A stretch of 64,000 bases of DNA from Hanstruepera marina (GTDB lineage: Bacteria; Bacteroidota; Bacteroidia; Flavobacteriales; Flavobacteriaceae): assembly GCF_019880635.1 (NCBI RefSeq), contig NZ_JAINVX010000001.1:893501-957500 (forward strand), read 5' to 3'. A program made the translations under genes and the position numbers. The notes beneath the pieces are model-generated. The model saw only the letters and a list, made by a program, of their open reading frames with translations. It ran no database searches and was not told the origin of the DNA. Positions 17,411 through 26,858 of this stretch are shown in pieces (the stretch's first letter is position 1; every line of letters begins with the position of its first letter).

Positions 17411-18684
17411 TAATCGTATTTATCTTTCCAGCGTTTTTTTAAAAACTCCCTTTGGTTTTGCTCTCTAGAATTATTTCCTGGGTTGTAAAGTTGTGTGTTT
17501 TTAATCTCTTCGGGTAAAAATTCCTGCTTGGCAAAGTTGTCTTCGTAGTTGTGGGCATATTTATAATTATCACCATAACCTAATTCTTTCATAAGTTTAG
17601 TTGGTGCATTTCGTATTTCTAGAGGTACACTTAAATCGCCAGTTTCTTTTACTAACAGTTGGGCTTTATTTATAGCTTGATAGGATGCATTACTTTTTGG
17701 AGAGCAGGCTAAATATGTGGCACATTGACTCAAAATTATACGTGATTCAGGATTACCAATTGTAGAAACGGCTTGGAAGGTATTGTTAGCAATTACTAAT
17801 GCCGTTGGGTTTGCATTGCCAATATCCTCACTGGCTAAAATTAACAATCGTCTAGCAATAAACTTAACATCTTCACCGCCTTCTACCATTCTAGCCAACC
17901 AATAAACAGCTGCATTAGGGTCACTACCTCTAATAGACTTTATAAATGCAGAAATAATATCGTAATGTTGTTCCCCAGTTTTGTCATAGCGTACCGTATT
18001 GTTTTGGACGTTTTGCAAAACCATGTCATTAGTAATCGTTATTTCGGCTTCAGATTGACTATTAACCAATAATTCAAATATATTGAGCAATTTTCTGGCA
18101 TCCCCTCCAGAAAGACGAAATAAAGCATCTGTTTCTTTGAGTTTTACATTTTTTTGGGATATGATACTGTCTTTTTCAATAGCACGTCTTAAAAGTGCTT
18201 CTAAATCGCTTTTATTAAAGGCGTTTAGAATATAGACCTGACAACGTGATAAAAGTGCAGGAATAACTTCAAAACTGGGATTCTCTGTTGTAGCTCCAAT
18301 AAGTGTTACCCAACCTTTTTCAACAGCCTGCAATAAGGAGTCTTGTTGCGATTTACTAAACCTATGTATTTCGTCAATAAACAATATGGGATTTTTAGTA
18401 GTAAAAAGACCTCCCGATTTTTTTGCCTTTTCTATAACTTCTCGAACATCCTTAACCCCAGAATTTATTGCACTCAAAGTATAAAATGGACGTTCTGCCT
18501 CATTCGCTATTATATTAGCTAACGTTGTTTTCCCAATACCTGGAGGGCCCCAAAGTATCATGGATGGAATGATGCCTTGTTTTATATGTCTAGTTAAGCT
18601 ACCATTAGATCCAACTAAATGGGCTTGACTAATATAATGTTCAAGAGCCTGTGGCCTTAATCGTTCTGCTAAAGGTTCATTCAT
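17407..18684 (-). CDS. rarA: Replication-associated recombination protein A
   Basis: RarA (MgsA) is a AAA+ ATPase that acts at stalled replication forks, related to the clamp-loader ATPases. The 425-aa length is normal. Walker A GPPGIGKT (46-53), Walker B LFIDEIH (101-107) and sensor-1 region GATTENPSF are intact. The C-terminal tetramerisation part contains SDPNAAVYWLARM and RRLLILASEDIGNA, both diagnostic. The gene overlaps the preceding convergent gene by four bases, leaving no room for a terminator between them. Confidence 0.95.
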   Translation of the reverse strand: MNEPLAERLRPQALEHYISQAHLVGSNGSLTRHIKQGIIPSMILWGPPGIGKTTLANIIANEAERPFYTLSAINSGVKDVREVIEKAKKSGGLFTTKNPILFIDEIHRFSKSQQDSLLQAVEKGWVTLIGATTENPSFEVIPALLSRCQVYILNAFNKSDLEALLRRAIEKDSIISQKNVKLKETDALFRLSGGDARKLLNIFELLVNSQSEAEITITNDMVLQNVQNNTVRYDKTGEQHYDIISAFIKSIRGSDPNAAVYWLARMVEGGEDVKFIARRLLILASEDIGNANPTALVIANNTFQAVSTIGNPESRIILSQCATYLACSPKSNASYQAINKAQLLVKETGDLSVPLEIRNAPTKLMKELGYGDNYKYAHNYEDNFAKQEFLPEEIKNTQLYNPGNNSREQNQREFLKKRWKDKYDY

Positions 18685-18814
18685 ATAGTAAAATTAAACA
18701 ATTAGATACATAGAGAATTACAAAGACATGAAATTTTTAGTTTTAATCTAGTTAGCATGACAATTTATCACATATAAGAATTTTGGAAACAATATTGTTA
18801 ATGTATATTTAATT

Positions 18815-19549
18815 ATGGAAAACCAAGAACATTTTAAGTTTTCTAATGGTGTAATAGTTTACCCATTGTCATTTGTTATGCTTGTATGGTTGGTATTCTG
18901 GTTTGAAATCCGTTTTCGTTTCGATTTTACAAATTTTGGGGTTTACCCTTTACGCTTAACAGGTTTAAGAGGCATAGTGTTTAGTCCTTTTATTCACTCA
19001 AGTATACAGCATTTGTATCATAATACAATTCCATTATTTGTGCTTTCGGCAAGTTTATTTTATTTCTACAGAAGTATAGCTTGGAAAGTTCTTATCTATG
19101 GAATTTTATTGTCAGGTTTTTTAACTTGGTTAATTGGTAGACCAGCATATCATATTGGTGCTAGTGGTTTAATTTATGTTTTGGTTAGTTTTTTATTTTT
19201 TAAAGGAATACTGGCCAAGCATTACAGGTTAATAGCATTATCCTTATTAGTCGTTTTCCTTTATGGAAGTATGGTATGGTATGTGCTTCCAATAAAGGAA
19301 GGAATGTCTTGGGAAGGTCATTTGTCAGGCTTAGTTGTAGGATTAGCTTTTGCTATTATTTACAGGAGTAATATTCCAAAGCCTACAAAGTATAAGTGGG
19401 AAGAACCTGATTATGATGAGGAAAATGATGAATTCTTAAAACATTTTGATGAAAATGGAAACTTTATTGAATCTAACACTTTAGAGTCCGATGATAGTGA
19501 TGAGGTCCCGAGAACAATAAACTATATTTATAAGGAAAATAAAGACTAA
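18815..19549 (+). CDS. Rhomboid-family intramembrane serine protease
   Basis: Rhomboids cut substrate proteins within the membrane. The 244-aa protein has about six hydrophobic helices, the catalytic serine in GASG (Ser117) and the partner histidine in EGHLSG (His169). The tail after about residue 185 is hydrophilic and acidic (DEENDEFLKHFDENG), probably cytoplasmic. The gene ends by overlapping the convergent rlmB by four bases. Substrates are unknown. Confidence 0.9.
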   Translation: MENQEHFKFSNGVIVYPLSFVMLVWLVFWFEIRFRFDFTNFGVYPLRLTGLRGIVFSPFIHSSIQHLYHNTIPLFVLSASLFYFYRSIAWKVLIYGILLSGFLTWLIGRPAYHIGASGLIYVLVSFLFFKGILAKHYRLIALSLLVVFLYGSMVWYVLPIKEGMSWEGHLSGLVVGLAFAIIYRSNIPKPTKYKWEEPDYDEENDEFLKHFDENGNFIESNTLESDDSDEVPRTINYIYKENKD

Positions 19550-20280
19550 AGGCGTTGTCTTACCGCTTCATATAGAAATGCTCCACAAGCAACAGAAACA
19601 TTAAGTGATTCAATTTCTCCCAAAAGGGGTAATTTAGCTTTAGCATCTACTAATTTTAAGACTGAAGGGTTTATGCCACGACCCTCCGAACCCATAATAA
19701 TGGCACTAGGTAATTTAAAATCTATATCATAGAGTAAATCAGAAGTTTTTTCAGTTGCGGCAACAACTTGTATCCCAGAAGCTTGTAATAAAAACATAGC
19801 ATCTTTTATATGGTCAACGCGACATATCGGGATTTTAAAAACAGCCCCAGCACTTGTCTTAATAGCATCACCGTTTACTGGTGCACTTCCTTTTTTTTGT
19901 ATAATAATTCCATGTACTCCCGTACACTCGGCCGTACGAATAATAGCTCCAAAATTGCGAACATCACTCAATTGATCCAAAAGCAAGAAAAAAGGCGTTT
20001 TGCCTAGTTCATAAGTAGAATTAATTAATTCTTCCAAATCATAGTAGGAGATAGGTGATATTTGAGCTACAACACCTTGATGATTATTGTTGGTCAACCT
20101 GTTAAGTTTTTCAACTGGGACATATGAAGAATTAATTTTTTTAGATTTAATTAGTGACTCTAAAACTTGAGATAATTCACCTTTAAGCCCTTTTTGAATA
20201 AAAATCTTTTCAATGGTTTCGTTAGCTTGAATAGCTTCAATTACTGCACGTAAACCGTATATTTGAGTTTGTTTTGACAT
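19546..20280 (-). CDS. rlmB: 23S rRNA (guanosine(2251)-2'-O)-methyltransferase
   Basis: A SpoU/TrmH-type methyltransferase modifying 23S rRNA in the peptidyl-transferase region. I chose the ATG at 20280 (MSKQTQIYGLRAV), three codons inside the open frame, because it fits the family N-terminus. Seen: a substrate-binding domain to about residue 90, LDQLSDVRNFGAIIRTAEC (motif 1), IIMGSEGRGI (motif 2) and SLNVSVACGAFLYE (motif 3). 244 aa is the usual length. Convergent four-base overlap with the rhomboid gene. Confidence 0.92.
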   Translation of the reverse strand: MSKQTQIYGLRAVIEAIQANETIEKIFIQKGLKGELSQVLESLIKSKKINSSYVPVEKLNRLTNNNHQGVVAQISPISYYDLEELINSTYELGKTPFFLLLDQLSDVRNFGAIIRTAECTGVHGIIIQKKGSAPVNGDAIKTSAGAVFKIPICRVDHIKDAMFLLQASGIQVVAATEKTSDLLYDIDFKLPSAIIMGSEGRGINPSVLKLVDAKAKLPLLGEIESLNVSVACGAFLYEAVRQRL

Positions 20281-20294
20281 GATATGCAAATGTA

Positions 20295-20326
20295 TAAAAA
20301 AACCACCTCGATAAGAGGTGGTTTTT
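20295..20326 (-). terminator. Intrinsic terminator of the susC operon
   Basis: Perfect stem AAACCACCTC / GAGGTGGTTT with loop GATAA. On the minus strand it follows the last lipoprotein gene (stop at 20347) and ends in a U-run (A-run at 20294-20300 on plus). It separates that operon from rlmB. Confidence 0.9.
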
Positions 20327-20346
20327 AATTTTATAATATTGGATTT

Positions 20347-21246
20347 TTAGATACCTTCTTCAGCAACTAAATTACCATTTACATCATAAATAGAATATAA
20401 GCCATTAACTACTTCTATCCAACCGATAGCCATTGCACCACCACTTCCGTTAGCAGAATCTTCACTATCAGTCATGTATAAGTCACCTAAATCCATATCA
20501 GCCATAACAACTCCAACTTTACCAATTGTAAGTCTTAATGGAACTGGAAGACCTGGAGTTACACCATGAGTATCCCATAAATCAACAACGATTACGTGAG
20601 TACCATCAGCTAATTCAGATGTCCATAAATTGCTTGGATTTACTGGCTCGATTAAATATTCAGGACAATCACCTGTAAATGCATAAGCACCAAATGAGTC
20701 TAAATATACATCAAAGTCCATGTCACATAAATGCTCATCAGCATCACCATCCCAAGCTAACTCTAAACCACAATTAACAGTGCTTGAGTTAGTAATGTTT
20801 ACAGTGAAATCTATATGACCACCAGCTACAGTTGAATTACCTTGCTGACCTTGCGTCATTCTAAATTTTAATGTTTCAGGAGCTTCAGGATATAAATCTA
20901 ATAGAGCAGTAATTGAAAATTCAACAGAACTTGCAGTTCCTGGGACAGTAACTTGCCATCCTTCAGGACCAATCTCAAACTCATCTAAATGAGCAGCATC
21001 TGTATCAAAATCATCTGCACTACCAGATAATAAATCTAATTTAAAATCTGAAGCGGCTGCTTGAGCTTTAGATAGATTGATTGTAAAAGTTGCAGTTTCT
21101 CCTTCAGCAATAGATGCAGAAGTCATATCTAAAGTTGCAACAGGTTTATTTTGAGCAGGATAATCTTGATCATCATCCATACAGCTAGTAAAACCTAGTA
21201 ATACTGCAAAACCTAGAGCAAACTTATAATTTAAAATATTTTTCAT
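20347..21246 (-). CDS. Surface-type lipoprotein of the susCD operon, Calx-beta-like
   Basis: A 299-aa lipoprotein with a lipobox ending at Cys22 (GFTSCMDDD), followed by a Calx-beta-like strand domain (ASIAEGETATFTINLSKA, about 43-60) and a C-terminal Asp/Gly-rich domain that starts after about residue 155 (CGLELAWDGDADEHLC). The acidic stretch after the lipid Cys (MDDDQD) resembles the surface-export signal known for Bacteroidota lipoproteins. It is last of four genes after susC, susD and a second lipoprotein, which suggests ligand capture at the cell surface. The ligand is unknown. Confidence 0.7.
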   Translation of the reverse strand: MKNILNYKFALGFAVLLGFTSCMDDDQDYPAQNKPVATLDMTSASIAEGETATFTINLSKAQAAASDFKLDLLSGSADDFDTDAAHLDEFEIGPEGWQVTVPGTASSVEFSITALLDLYPEAPETLKFRMTQGQQGNSTVAGGHIDFTVNITNSSTVNCGLELAWDGDADEHLCDMDFDVYLDSFGAYAFTGDCPEYLIEPVNPSNLWTSELADGTHVIVVDLWDTHGVTPGLPVPLRLTIGKVGVVMADMDLGDLYMTDSEDSANGSGGAMAIGWIEVVNGLYSIYDVNGNLVAEEGI

Positions 21247-21271
21247 ATTGTTTAATTAATTCGTTAATAAA

Positions 21272-22126
21272 TTATTGTCTTACAAAGTCAGCCATGTATG
21301 ATCTGTTACCAGCACTGAATGTAATCCAGTATTCCATGTTGAAATCTAAAGTCGTTTGATCAACAGCACCATCAGGACCTGTTAGATTTGTACCATAAAC
21401 CTCATTTGAATAATAACCTTGCGCTAGGCCTTGTAAAGGAACAAATACCTCTCCACAGATATCTTCAAAGTTTAAAGATGAATCTGGTGCAGAACCGATA
21501 CCATTGGTACCCCATAACCCTGTACTCTCTGTTTCAAAGTAATTTGGGCCTACTAATGTAATTGCTTCAGGACGTACTGTTTGTGCTCCATCATCTCTTG
21601 TAGTTGTAAGAGTATAGTTACCTTCAAGTTGAGAACTACAACCTACAAAAGTAATACGCAATAAGTTTAACTCATTAATTGTTCCAATATTTGCGGCATT
21701 CCCTTCAACACTAGTAAGTTCTAAAACTAATTCTGTAGGAACATTTGGATCTAATCCACCAGTATTTAAAAGGATATTGAATAAACCGAAATCTTGACCA
21801 GCTGGAATTACTAATTGACCAGTGTTTTCAAGAAAATCAAATTCTTGACCTTCAGTAGCTGTAGATTCTGGGCTAATAATATAGTTAATTACCAAATCAG
21901 AATTTGAAGGAGTTCCATCTTGACCACCCACTAAATTTACTGGGTAAGAACGCTCGATAGCACCTATGTCTTCGAACCAACTTTCATTTGCTACATTTTG
22001 ATTGAAACCTACCACATAAGGTGTGTTTCCAGCAGCATCTAACTTCGCATCTTCATCATCAACAAGGCACGATACGCTCAATAATGATGAGATGAAAATA
22101 ACCGATAATAATTTAATTTTTTTCAT
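21272..22126 (-). CDS. Surface-type lipoprotein of the susCD operon
   Basis: The ATG at 22126 gives 284 aa with the lipid Cys at 20 (LLSVSCLVDDEDA); the frame is open three codons further. Residues about 30-170 form a strand-rich Calx-beta or DUF1735-like domain. A second domain begins near residue 175 with CSSQLEGNYTLTTTRDDG, a pattern seen in lipoproteins encoded beside susD. The acidic run behind the lipid Cys suggests surface exposure. Third gene of the susC operon, 25 bases ahead of the last. Ligand unknown. Confidence 0.7.
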   Translation of the reverse strand: MKKIKLLSVIFISSLLSVSCLVDDEDAKLDAAGNTPYVVGFNQNVANESWFEDIGAIERSYPVNLVGGQDGTPSNSDLVINYIISPESTATEGQEFDFLENTGQLVIPAGQDFGLFNILLNTGGLDPNVPTELVLELTSVEGNAANIGTINELNLLRITFVGCSSQLEGNYTLTTTRDDGAQTVRPEAITLVGPNYFETESTGLWGTNGIGSAPDSSLNFEDICGEVFVPLQGLAQGYYSNEVYGTNLTGPDGAVDQTTLDFNMEYWITFSAGNRSYMADFVRQ

Positions 22127-22145
22127 AATACACATTTTTTTTTAA

Positions 22146-23636
22146 TTAATTGTTATCCCAGAAAATATGAGTATTGAAAGCGTCTGAAGACGTTTGTGCT
22201 GGTACATTACCACCATTACCAATATATTCTGAAGAAGGATATAATAATCTATTAGGTTTTGATGACTGTTGAGCTGTTTGAGCTAAAGGTACCATTGGGT
22301 AACCTGTTCTAGTCATCTCTATCCAAGATTCTATTGCATTAATTCCATTAGTAGCAATCCATTTTTGCGTCATAATGGCTTCAAGTTTGTTTGTAGATGC
22401 ATCCCATCCTATTTCAGGAACAATATTACTAGCCGCTACATAGGCAGAACCATCTAGACCATAGTGAGCGAATGAAGCCATAATACCTGCTTCAAAAAAT
22501 GCTTTTGCATTACCTGAAATATAACCTCTTTCTGCAGCTTCAGCTTGTAAGAAGAAGCTTTCTGCAGCTAACATTACATAGGCATCTTGAGTATCATCAA
22601 CCAATAAACCTGTTCCTAAAGCAGAAATTTCATCTGGAATAGCAGGATCATTACTATCAATACCTTGATCAACACCTACAACAGCACCTCCAATTGGCTC
22701 ATATATGTAATCAATTCTTGGGTCATAAACACCAGTTAAGGTGCCATCTAAAAATTCTTGAGCATATAAAGAACATCTAATGAAACGATTAGTAGTTGTT
22801 GGGTTTCCTTCAACATCATAGCCATAAGTAGCATAGAAAGGATTTTGACGTCCTGAATCATTAGCAAAACCTGGGTTTAAAGTTGCAGAAGATGTAATAA
22901 AATCTTGATCTAATGAATTGAATTGACTATTTAGATAAGTAGCAGTTTCTCCATCTGTTTCAGCCAAAGTAGCTTGACGCATTAAAATACGTAACTTAAG
23001 CGTGTTTGCAAATCTAACCCAATCACTCATTGAACCACCATAAATAATATCTTCAGCACCTACTGGAATAGTAGCTACAGTATTATTATTAATTAAATCG
23101 ACAGCATCATTAATTTCATCAATTAAGCTTCTGTATATTGCTTGGTCATCATCATAAGCTGGAGCAGGATTTAACCCACCTTGAAATGCTTGAGTATAAG
23201 GACAGTCACCATAGATATCTACAATATATTGCATGTAGAATGATTTCATGATTTTAGCAATTGCCTTATGATTTTCATAATTTTCAAATGGGCTATCAAT
23301 AATGGCTTGATAGTTTGCACTTCTTAAATATAATTGATCCCAAATCGTGTTGTAGAACGTACTTGTGATAATTAATTGATATTCTTCATTGAATCCACCA
23401 GTAAACGAATTTACGTTTGCAGACCAATTGTTCATGAATACGTTTCCTAAACGATTCATTGTTCCTCCTTGAATTGAATTTGTTCTGGACATTGCTGCAG
23501 GTAAAATTAAATCTGGAGTTACCTGTTCATTTGTTGGACTATCTTGAGGATCATTCACATCCAAATAATCTGAACATGAAGTAGCAACAAAGCCTACTAA
23601 AACAGCAATTGTTAATAATTTAAATATATTTTTCAT
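22146..23636 (-). CDS. SusD/RagB-family lipoprotein (SusD-like group 2)
   Basis: SusD proteins are surface lipoproteins that cap the SusC pore and bind its substrate. The 496-aa protein has a lipobox with Cys21 (FVATSCSDYLDVN) and then the helical SusD fold. The N-terminus (DYLDVNDPQDSPT) and NNWSANVNSF fit the SusD-like_2 group, which I associate with non-glycan or peptide uptake systems at least as often as with glycans. It lies 12 bases after susC. No glycoside hydrolase, lyase or sulfatase is encoded near it. Confidence 0.9.
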   Translation of the reverse strand: MKNIFKLLTIAVLVGFVATSCSDYLDVNDPQDSPTNEQVTPDLILPAAMSRTNSIQGGTMNRLGNVFMNNWSANVNSFTGGFNEEYQLIITSTFYNTIWDQLYLRSANYQAIIDSPFENYENHKAIAKIMKSFYMQYIVDIYGDCPYTQAFQGGLNPAPAYDDDQAIYRSLIDEINDAVDLINNNTVATIPVGAEDIIYGGSMSDWVRFANTLKLRILMRQATLAETDGETATYLNSQFNSLDQDFITSSATLNPGFANDSGRQNPFYATYGYDVEGNPTTTNRFIRCSLYAQEFLDGTLTGVYDPRIDYIYEPIGGAVVGVDQGIDSNDPAIPDEISALGTGLLVDDTQDAYVMLAAESFFLQAEAAERGYISGNAKAFFEAGIMASFAHYGLDGSAYVAASNIVPEIGWDASTNKLEAIMTQKWIATNGINAIESWIEMTRTGYPMVPLAQTAQQSSKPNRLLYPSSEYIGNGGNVPAQTSSDAFNTHIFWDNN

Positions 23637-23648
23637 TTTCTATTTTTT

Positions 23649-26600
23649 TTAAAATGTTATGTTAAGGTTGAAACCAAGCGATCTAGTAGTAGGATATTGG
23701 TTGATAGCCGCAAGACCTTGACCATTTCCTGTAGTATTAGATGTTTCAGGATCGTTATAACTTCTATTTTCTTTAGGTAAAACTGTAAATGGATTTCTAG
23801 CATTTACACCTACTATAATATTACTTATAGCAGTCTTCTCTAACATTTTTGTAGGAAGTGTATAAGATAATGAAAGTTCTCTGACTTTAAATGCAGTTGC
23901 ATCTAAAACAAAGTTTTCAGTTACAGTATAGTAATCATTAGAATAATAGTTCAATAATGAAGAGTAACTAGTTCCACCTGTAATGATACCAGTGTTAGCT
24001 TCGTAAACACCTGGAGATGTTTCGATAGCAGAATTAGGATAAATGAATCCACCATTACGTCCATGTTCCGCTGATTCTATTAAGTGACCAGACCATGATA
24101 ACCATGATTTGGCACCAGACCAGAATTGGTGACCAGTTCTATAATCCATAGTAGCACCTAATCTAATACCTTTGTAAGTGAAAGATGTGTTTAAACCAAG
24201 AATGTAATCTGGATTAGACTTACCTAAAACTTGTAAATCTGATGTTACTCGTGGAGTACCAGTAGTAGGATCAATTAACACACGACCTTGAGGGTCTCTT
24301 TCATAGGCAGCACCTTTGATGATTGGGAATTCTTCACCAACAATTGCAAAAATACCAACTGGATTTGCATTGTTAGGGAATGCTTGAATAGCCAATTCAT
24401 CTACTTCACCGTTAATAGACTTAACAATAGTTTCGTTTGTAGCATATGAAAGTCTCATATCCCAACGGAAACCTCTTGGGTCAGCAGACCAAAATGGTTT
24501 AACACCTAAATCAATTTCATAACCTTTAGTTTCAGTTTCACCAATGTTTACAGTATTGTTACTGATACCTGATGCAAAAGAAGTTGAAGAGTTATTAATT
24601 TGGTTAGAACCATCTTGAATATAGTAAGATGCATCTAATGTAATTCTATCATTAAGGAATCCTAAGTTTAAGTTAAACTCTAAAGACTCTAAAAACTCTG
24701 GCTCTAAAAATGGATCTGTAATACCTGTTGGCTGTACAAACGCATTTAGAGTACCATAAGGATAACCAGGAGCTGAAGCGTAAGTTGGAACAATAGCGCT
24801 AGCACCAATTGAACCATCATTACCTACACGTACCCAACTCGCAGCAACTTTCATGAAGTTTAAGACATCACCACCAAAATTATCAAATGCCTTTGTCGGA
24901 ATAAATGATACACCAACAGAAGGGTAGAAGAATGAATTGTTAGAAGGATCTAAAACAGAAGTCCAGTCATTTCTAGCAGTAATATTTAAGAATAAGAAAT
25001 CATCATATCCAAAGTCAGCTTGTCCAAAAACAGCTGTTCTTCTGATACGACTTCTTGAATTACTAACAGTCGGTGTACCTGTAACATTACTAATGTTGTA
25101 GAAACCAGGTACTGTTAAATTAATACCACTGTTTGCAACTTGGGCAAATCTTTGATCACGTAAGTTGTGACCTAAAGTAACATTCATGTTGATTTTTTCA
25201 GTTAAATCGTAATTGAATGTTAAAAATAAATCACCATAATAACTCATAAAGTTACTAGAATAATCACCGTAAGCTGATTGAGTAGTATAATCACCACCAC
25301 CAACATTTAAAGTGTCTACAACTCCATTTACATAGTTGAAACCTGAACGACCTGTAGTATTAATGTTACCAGTATAACGTACATTAATATGCTCGTTAAA
25401 CTCATAGCCAAGGTTTAAAATACCAATTAAACGGTCAGTTCTATCTTCTCTTCTCTCATTATCTCTAATCCAATATGGACTACGGTAATAAGATGTCCAG
25501 TGTGTTGCATTATTAGGATCTGAAAACTCCTCTACTGGAATATTAGTAGCTGTTTGCAATAATTCAGTATATAATGTACCAGTAGATTGCTCTGTTTTAT
25601 TATTTAAGTAAGAAATGTTACCTTCTAAAGACCACTTACCAACTTTCTTACCTCCTTTGAAGTTGAAAGTACTACTATTAGACTCATCACCTTGAATCAC
25701 AAATTCCTTATCAATCTTGTTAGCAGACAAATAAACATATCCATCTTCTAAACTACCAGCTGATAGAGATAATGTATTTTGGTAAGTTGTTCCTGTTTGA
25801 AAGAACTCCTTGATGTTATCATCAATAGGACTATATGGGAAATAACGGTAAGTACCATCTTCTAAAGGAAGACCAACAGGTACTAATTGACCATCAAATT
25901 CTGGACCCCAACCACCATTTTCATATGATGTATGAACTCCATTCCATCCTTGTCCATAACGAGTTTGTCTTTGTGGGATGTATGCTATGTCTTCAAAAGA
26001 TGCAGCAGAATTAAACTGAATAGTCATTTTTTCAGACTGGTTACCTTTTTTAGTTGTTACAATTAAGGCACCGTTAGCACCAGCAGAACCATATAACGCA
26101 GCACCATTCGCACCTTTAATAACGTTAACCGATTCAATTAAGTTTGGATCGATGCTTGAAAGTACACTTCCGTTAGAAATAACACCATCAATAACTACTA
26201 ATGCTTGGTTGTTTTGTGTTAAAGATCTACTACCACGTAACTGAATACGAGTAGATTGGTTTACACCACTATTAGTAGTGTTAATTTGTAAACCAGATAC
26301 TTTACCAGATAAACCTTGTACCAAATCAGGGTTTTGAGCTTGAACAAGTTCTTCACTCTTTACAACTTGGTTTGCTGTAGTTAATTCATCTTGCTTTCTC
26401 TTAATACCTAAAGCTGTAATAACAACCTCATCAAGTGCATCGGCATCAACCGTCATTGCAAAGCTAATGTTGTTTGCTGCACCAACTGTCATTTCTTGAG
26501 TAGTGTAGCCTAAAAAGGAATAAGATAATACATCTCCAGTATTCGCACCAATAGTATAATTACCATCAAAATCGGTTTGAGTACCAGTAGTTGTACCTTT

Positions 26601-26738
26601 TACAATAATATTAACTCCGGGAAGCGGCAATCCGTTTTCATCGGATATAGTTCCTGAAATTGTTTTTTCTTGCGCAAACGTAAGTTGCACAACAAACGCT
26701 AGGAATAGCGTTAAAATTCCACTAAACTTTGTTTTCAT
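23649..26738 (-). CDS. SusC/RagA-family TonB-dependent outer-membrane transporter
   Basis: A 1029-aa TonB-linked transporter that pairs with the SusD protein. In order: signal peptide (1-23), carboxypeptidase-like domain (about 25-105, GLPLPGVNIIVKGTT), plug (about 110-232, with VVITALGIKR, GSRSL, GANGAALYGS), and a barrel ending in LGFNLNITF. First gene of the four-gene operon. A run near 26790, -7-like but off consensus, is the best promoter candidate; I do not annotate it. Substrate unknown: the operon has no enzyme that would indicate one. Confidence 0.95.
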   Translation of the reverse strand: MKTKFSGILTLFLAFVVQLTFAQEKTISGTISDENGLPLPGVNIIVKGTTTGTQTDFDGNYTIGANTGDVLSYSFLGYTTQEMTVGAANNISFAMTVDADALDEVVITALGIKRKQDELTTANQVVKSEELVQAQNPDLVQGLSGKVSGLQINTTNSGVNQSTRIQLRGSRSLTQNNQALVVIDGVISNGSVLSSIDPNLIESVNVIKGANGAALYGSAGANGALIVTTKKGNQSEKMTIQFNSAASFEDIAYIPQRQTRYGQGWNGVHTSYENGGWGPEFDGQLVPVGLPLEDGTYRYFPYSPIDDNIKEFFQTGTTYQNTLSLSAGSLEDGYVYLSANKIDKEFVIQGDESNSSTFNFKGGKKVGKWSLEGNISYLNNKTEQSTGTLYTELLQTATNIPVEEFSDPNNATHWTSYYRSPYWIRDNERREDRTDRLIGILNLGYEFNEHINVRYTGNINTTGRSGFNYVNGVVDTLNVGGGDYTTQSAYGDYSSNFMSYYGDLFLTFNYDLTEKINMNVTLGHNLRDQRFAQVANSGINLTVPGFYNISNVTGTPTVSNSRSRIRRTAVFGQADFGYDDFLFLNITARNDWTSVLDPSNNSFFYPSVGVSFIPTKAFDNFGGDVLNFMKVAASWVRVGNDGSIGASAIVPTYASAPGYPYGTLNAFVQPTGITDPFLEPEFLESLEFNLNLGFLNDRITLDASYYIQDGSNQINNSSTSFASGISNNTVNIGETETKGYEIDLGVKPFWSADPRGFRWDMRLSYATNETIVKSINGEVDELAIQAFPNNANPVGIFAIVGEEFPIIKGAAYERDPQGRVLIDPTTGTPRVTSDLQVLGKSNPDYILGLNTSFTYKGIRLGATMDYRTGHQFWSGAKSWLSWSGHLIESAEHGRNGGFIYPNSAIETSPGVYEANTGIITGGTSYSSLLNYYSNDYYTVTENFVLDATAFKVRELSLSYTLPTKMLEKTAISNIIVGVNARNPFTVLPKENRSYNDPETSNTTGNGQGLAAINQYPTTRSLGFNLNITF

Positions 26739-26858
26739 TTTATATTTTATTTGAATTAGTCTACGCCAAAAATCATAATAAAAAGTTAATTAAACAATAA
26801 TTAAGGGTTAAAATTTTAATTTTTTTTTCAAAAAACCGCTTTTAATGTACTGTAATTC

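Noticed and set aside
20347..26738. Polysaccharide utilisation locus
   Set aside because: No glycoside hydrolase, polysaccharide lyase, sulfatase or regulator (hybrid two-component system or anti-sigma pair) is present, so the name is not supported.
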